Source: Bacillota bacterium (lineage in GTDB: Bacteria; Bacillota; Clostridia; Saccharofermentanales; UBA5734). Taken from it: a DNA stretch of 6,306 nucleotides. Shown one piece after another: positions 4,956 through 6,306 of the stretch (positions are counted from its first letter, which is position 1; the number at the start of each line of letters is the position of its first letter). Position numbers and translations under genes: made by a program. The notes beneath the pieces were generated by a model, which saw nothing but the letters and a program-made list of their open reading frames with translations, ran no database searches and was not told the DNA's origin. The stretch is from assembly GCA_023438965.1 (NCBI GenBank), contig JAEXPB010000529.1:1-6306 (forward strand). Direction: 5' to 3'.

Positions 4956-6306
4956 CTAATGGCCGCGGCGCACCTCGATGACATCGCGCACGGCTTTAAT
5001 GCGGCCCAGGACCCGGTCGAACTGGTTCTGGCTGTTGACTTCGATCGTCATGATCAGCGTGGCGGTCACATCCTTCATGGCGGTCATCTGGCCGGACAGG
5101 ATGGACACCTTCTCCTCGGCAATGGCGTTGGACACATCCGCCAGCAAATGGCGGCGGTCACGGGCCAGGATCTTCAGCTCGACCTGGTAGGAGGCGCCTT
5201 CTTCTTCCCGCGCCCAGGCCACGTCGATCAGGCGGGACGCCCGTTCGGCGTCGGCCGCCGAACCGACCGCCGCCTGCAGCAGGTGGCGGATGTTGGTGCA
5301 GTCGGTCCGGTGCACGGCCACGCCCTTGCCGCGGGTGACATAGCCGATGATCGGGTCGCCGGGCACCGGGCTGCAGCAGCGGGACAATTTGACCAGGCAG
5401 TTCTCGATGCCCTTGACGATGATGCCCTGGTCATAGCGGGTGGCCGGCTTGGCCTTGCCGGCGCGCTGCTGCAGGGACTGGGCGGCCTCTTCGCCAGCCA
5501 GCGCCGTGGTCTGCGGACTGTAGACCAGCTGGCCGGTCGAGTTGATGCGGTAACCCAGCTTGGTCCGTTCTTCTTCCGGCAGGTTGCGGATATGCTCGTC
5601 GCGCAGGCGGGTGATGATTTTGCCGGCCGAGATGCCGCCGTAGCCGATCGCAGCATAAAGGTCCTCGAGCGATCCCAGGGTGTGGCGCCGGAAAATCGGG
5701 TCGAGGTAGTCCGCCTTCATCAGCTGGGCGGCCGTAAAACCGGTCTTGCGCACTTCCCGCTCGACGATTTCCTTGCCGCGGATGACGTTCTCCTCCCGCA
5801 TTTCCTTCTTGAACCAGGCGCTGATCTTGGTGCGCGCCGAGGCGCTCTTGACGATTTTCAGCCAGTCGCGGCTGGGGCCGTGCACTTTTTCCGACGTCAG
5901 GATCTCGACGATGTCGCCGTTTTTCAGCTCATAGGTCAGCGGTACGATCCGGCCGTTCACCTTGGCGCCGTACATCCGGTTGCCGATGCCGCTGTGGATG
6001 TTATAAGCGAAGTCGATCGGCACCGAACCGGCCGGCAGCGACCGGACGTCGCCCTTGGGCGTGAAGACGAAGACTTCATCGGCCATCAGGCCGCTTTTCA
6101 GGGAGTCCATGAATTCGCCGGCATCGCGCATGTCCTTCTGCCATTCCAGCAGCTGGCGCAGCCAGGTCAGCTTGCCCTCGAAATTCTCGTTGCGGCTGCT
6201 GGCCTGGAAGTTCTCCTTGTAGCGCCAATGCGCGGCGATGCCGTATTCAGCCGTCCGGTGCATCGCGAAGGTCCGGATCTGGACCTCGAAGGGGATGCCC
6301 TTCGGC
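4956..6306 (-). CDS. relA: RelA/SpoT-family (p)ppGpp synthetase/hydrolase, C-terminal 449 residues (5' end outside window)
   Basis: Long RSH proteins make, and in Bacillota usually also degrade, the stringent-response alarmone (p)ppGpp at the ribosome. The visible part starts at the end of the synthetase domain (EVQIRTFAMHRTAEYGIAAHW). Counting the first visible residue as 1, a TGS domain follows at ~75-138 (DEVFVFTPKGDVRSLPAG to NGDIVEILTS). A helical segment at ~140-250 includes YGGISAGKI. A conserved-cysteine domain at ~297-342 has Cys303, Cys310, Cys311, His332 and Cys336 (RCCSPVPGD, GVAVHRTDC). A C-terminal ACT domain spans ~384-447. About 280 N-terminal residues (HD hydrolase and most of the synthetase) lie beyond the right edge, so which activities are intact cannot be judged. 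The frame runs through the window edge; the internal ATG at 6263 sits in the middle of the synthetase motif and is not the start. The stop is TAG. No clear terminator follows. Confidence 0.96.
   Translation of the reverse strand, partial: PKGIPFEVQIRTFAMHRTAEYGIAAHWRYKENFQASSRNENFEGKLTWLRQLLEWQKDMRDAGEFMDSLKSGLMADEVFVFTPKGDVRSLPAGSVPIDFAYNIHSGIGNRMYGAKVNGRIVPLTYELKNGDIVEILTSEKVHGPSRDWLKIVKSASARTKISAWFKKEMREENVIRGKEIVEREVRKTGFTAAQLMKADYLDPIFRRHTLGSLEDLYAAIGYGGISAGKIITRLRDEHIRNLPEEERTKLGYRINSTGQLVYSPQTTALAGEEAAQSLQQRAGKAKPATRYDQGIIVKGIENCLVKLSRCCSPVPGDPIIGYVTRGKGVAVHRTDCTNIRHLLQAAVGSAADAERASRLIDVAWAREEEGASYQVELKILARDRRHLLADVSNAIAEEKVSILSGQMTAMKDVTATLIMTIEVNSQNQFDRVLGRIKAVRDVIEVRRGH

Noticed and set aside
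4956..6263. The RSH gene starting at ATG 6263 as a shortened protein.
   Set aside because: The frame continues upstream to the window edge and encodes the conserved synthetase residues PFEVQIRT just before this Met, so the gene simply runs off the window.

Overview
All four genes in this window lie on the minus strand. The organism looks like an anaerobic, fairly GC-rich Gram-positive of the Bacillota, probably Clostridia-like. This is inferred from the AGGAGG-type ribosome binding sites, the Bacillota-style long RelA/SpoT protein, a stand-alone methyltransferase-type corrinoid protein beside a PocR-AraC regulator, and a secreted DNRLRE/RHS-type protein with a Gram-positive style signal peptide. 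No species can be named from this sequence.

Reading in the direction of transcription (right to left): (1) 6306-4956 holds the last ~450 residues of a long RelA/SpoT-family (p)ppGpp enzyme: end of the synthetase domain, TGS, helical, Cys-rich and ACT domains. Its 5' part is outside the window. (2) After a 148-nt gap comes a compact three-gene unit: a PocR-domain AraC-type regulator (4807-3470), a 213-residue corrinoid-binding protein (3450-2809) and a DUF4886/SGNH-like hydrolase (2803-2042). Gaps are 19 and 5 nt, and a good intrinsic terminator lies at 1940-1985. (3) A 554-nt gene-free region follows. It holds a perfect-consensus sigma-A promoter (TTGACA, 16 bp, TATAAT) whose spacer is largely a TA dinucleotide repeat. 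Downstream is about 100 nt able to fold into a long nested hairpin, then a GC-rich hairpin with a U-rich tail. (4) 1487-1 is the N-terminal 495 residues of a secreted DNRLRE-domain protein that seems to lead into an RHS/WapA-like body beyond the left edge.

The middle unit reads as a self-contained module. A PocR sensor (a family predicted to bind small hydrocarbon-type ligands) would control a methyl-carrying corrinoid protein and a cytoplasmic SGNH-like esterase. The cognate substrate:corrinoid methyltransferase and the corrinoid activase are not in the window, so the substrate is unknown.

The most interesting unexplained material is 1676-1857. It could be a small RNA gene or an attenuating 5' leader of the secreted-protein gene, and the TA repeat inside the promoter could make expression phase-variable.
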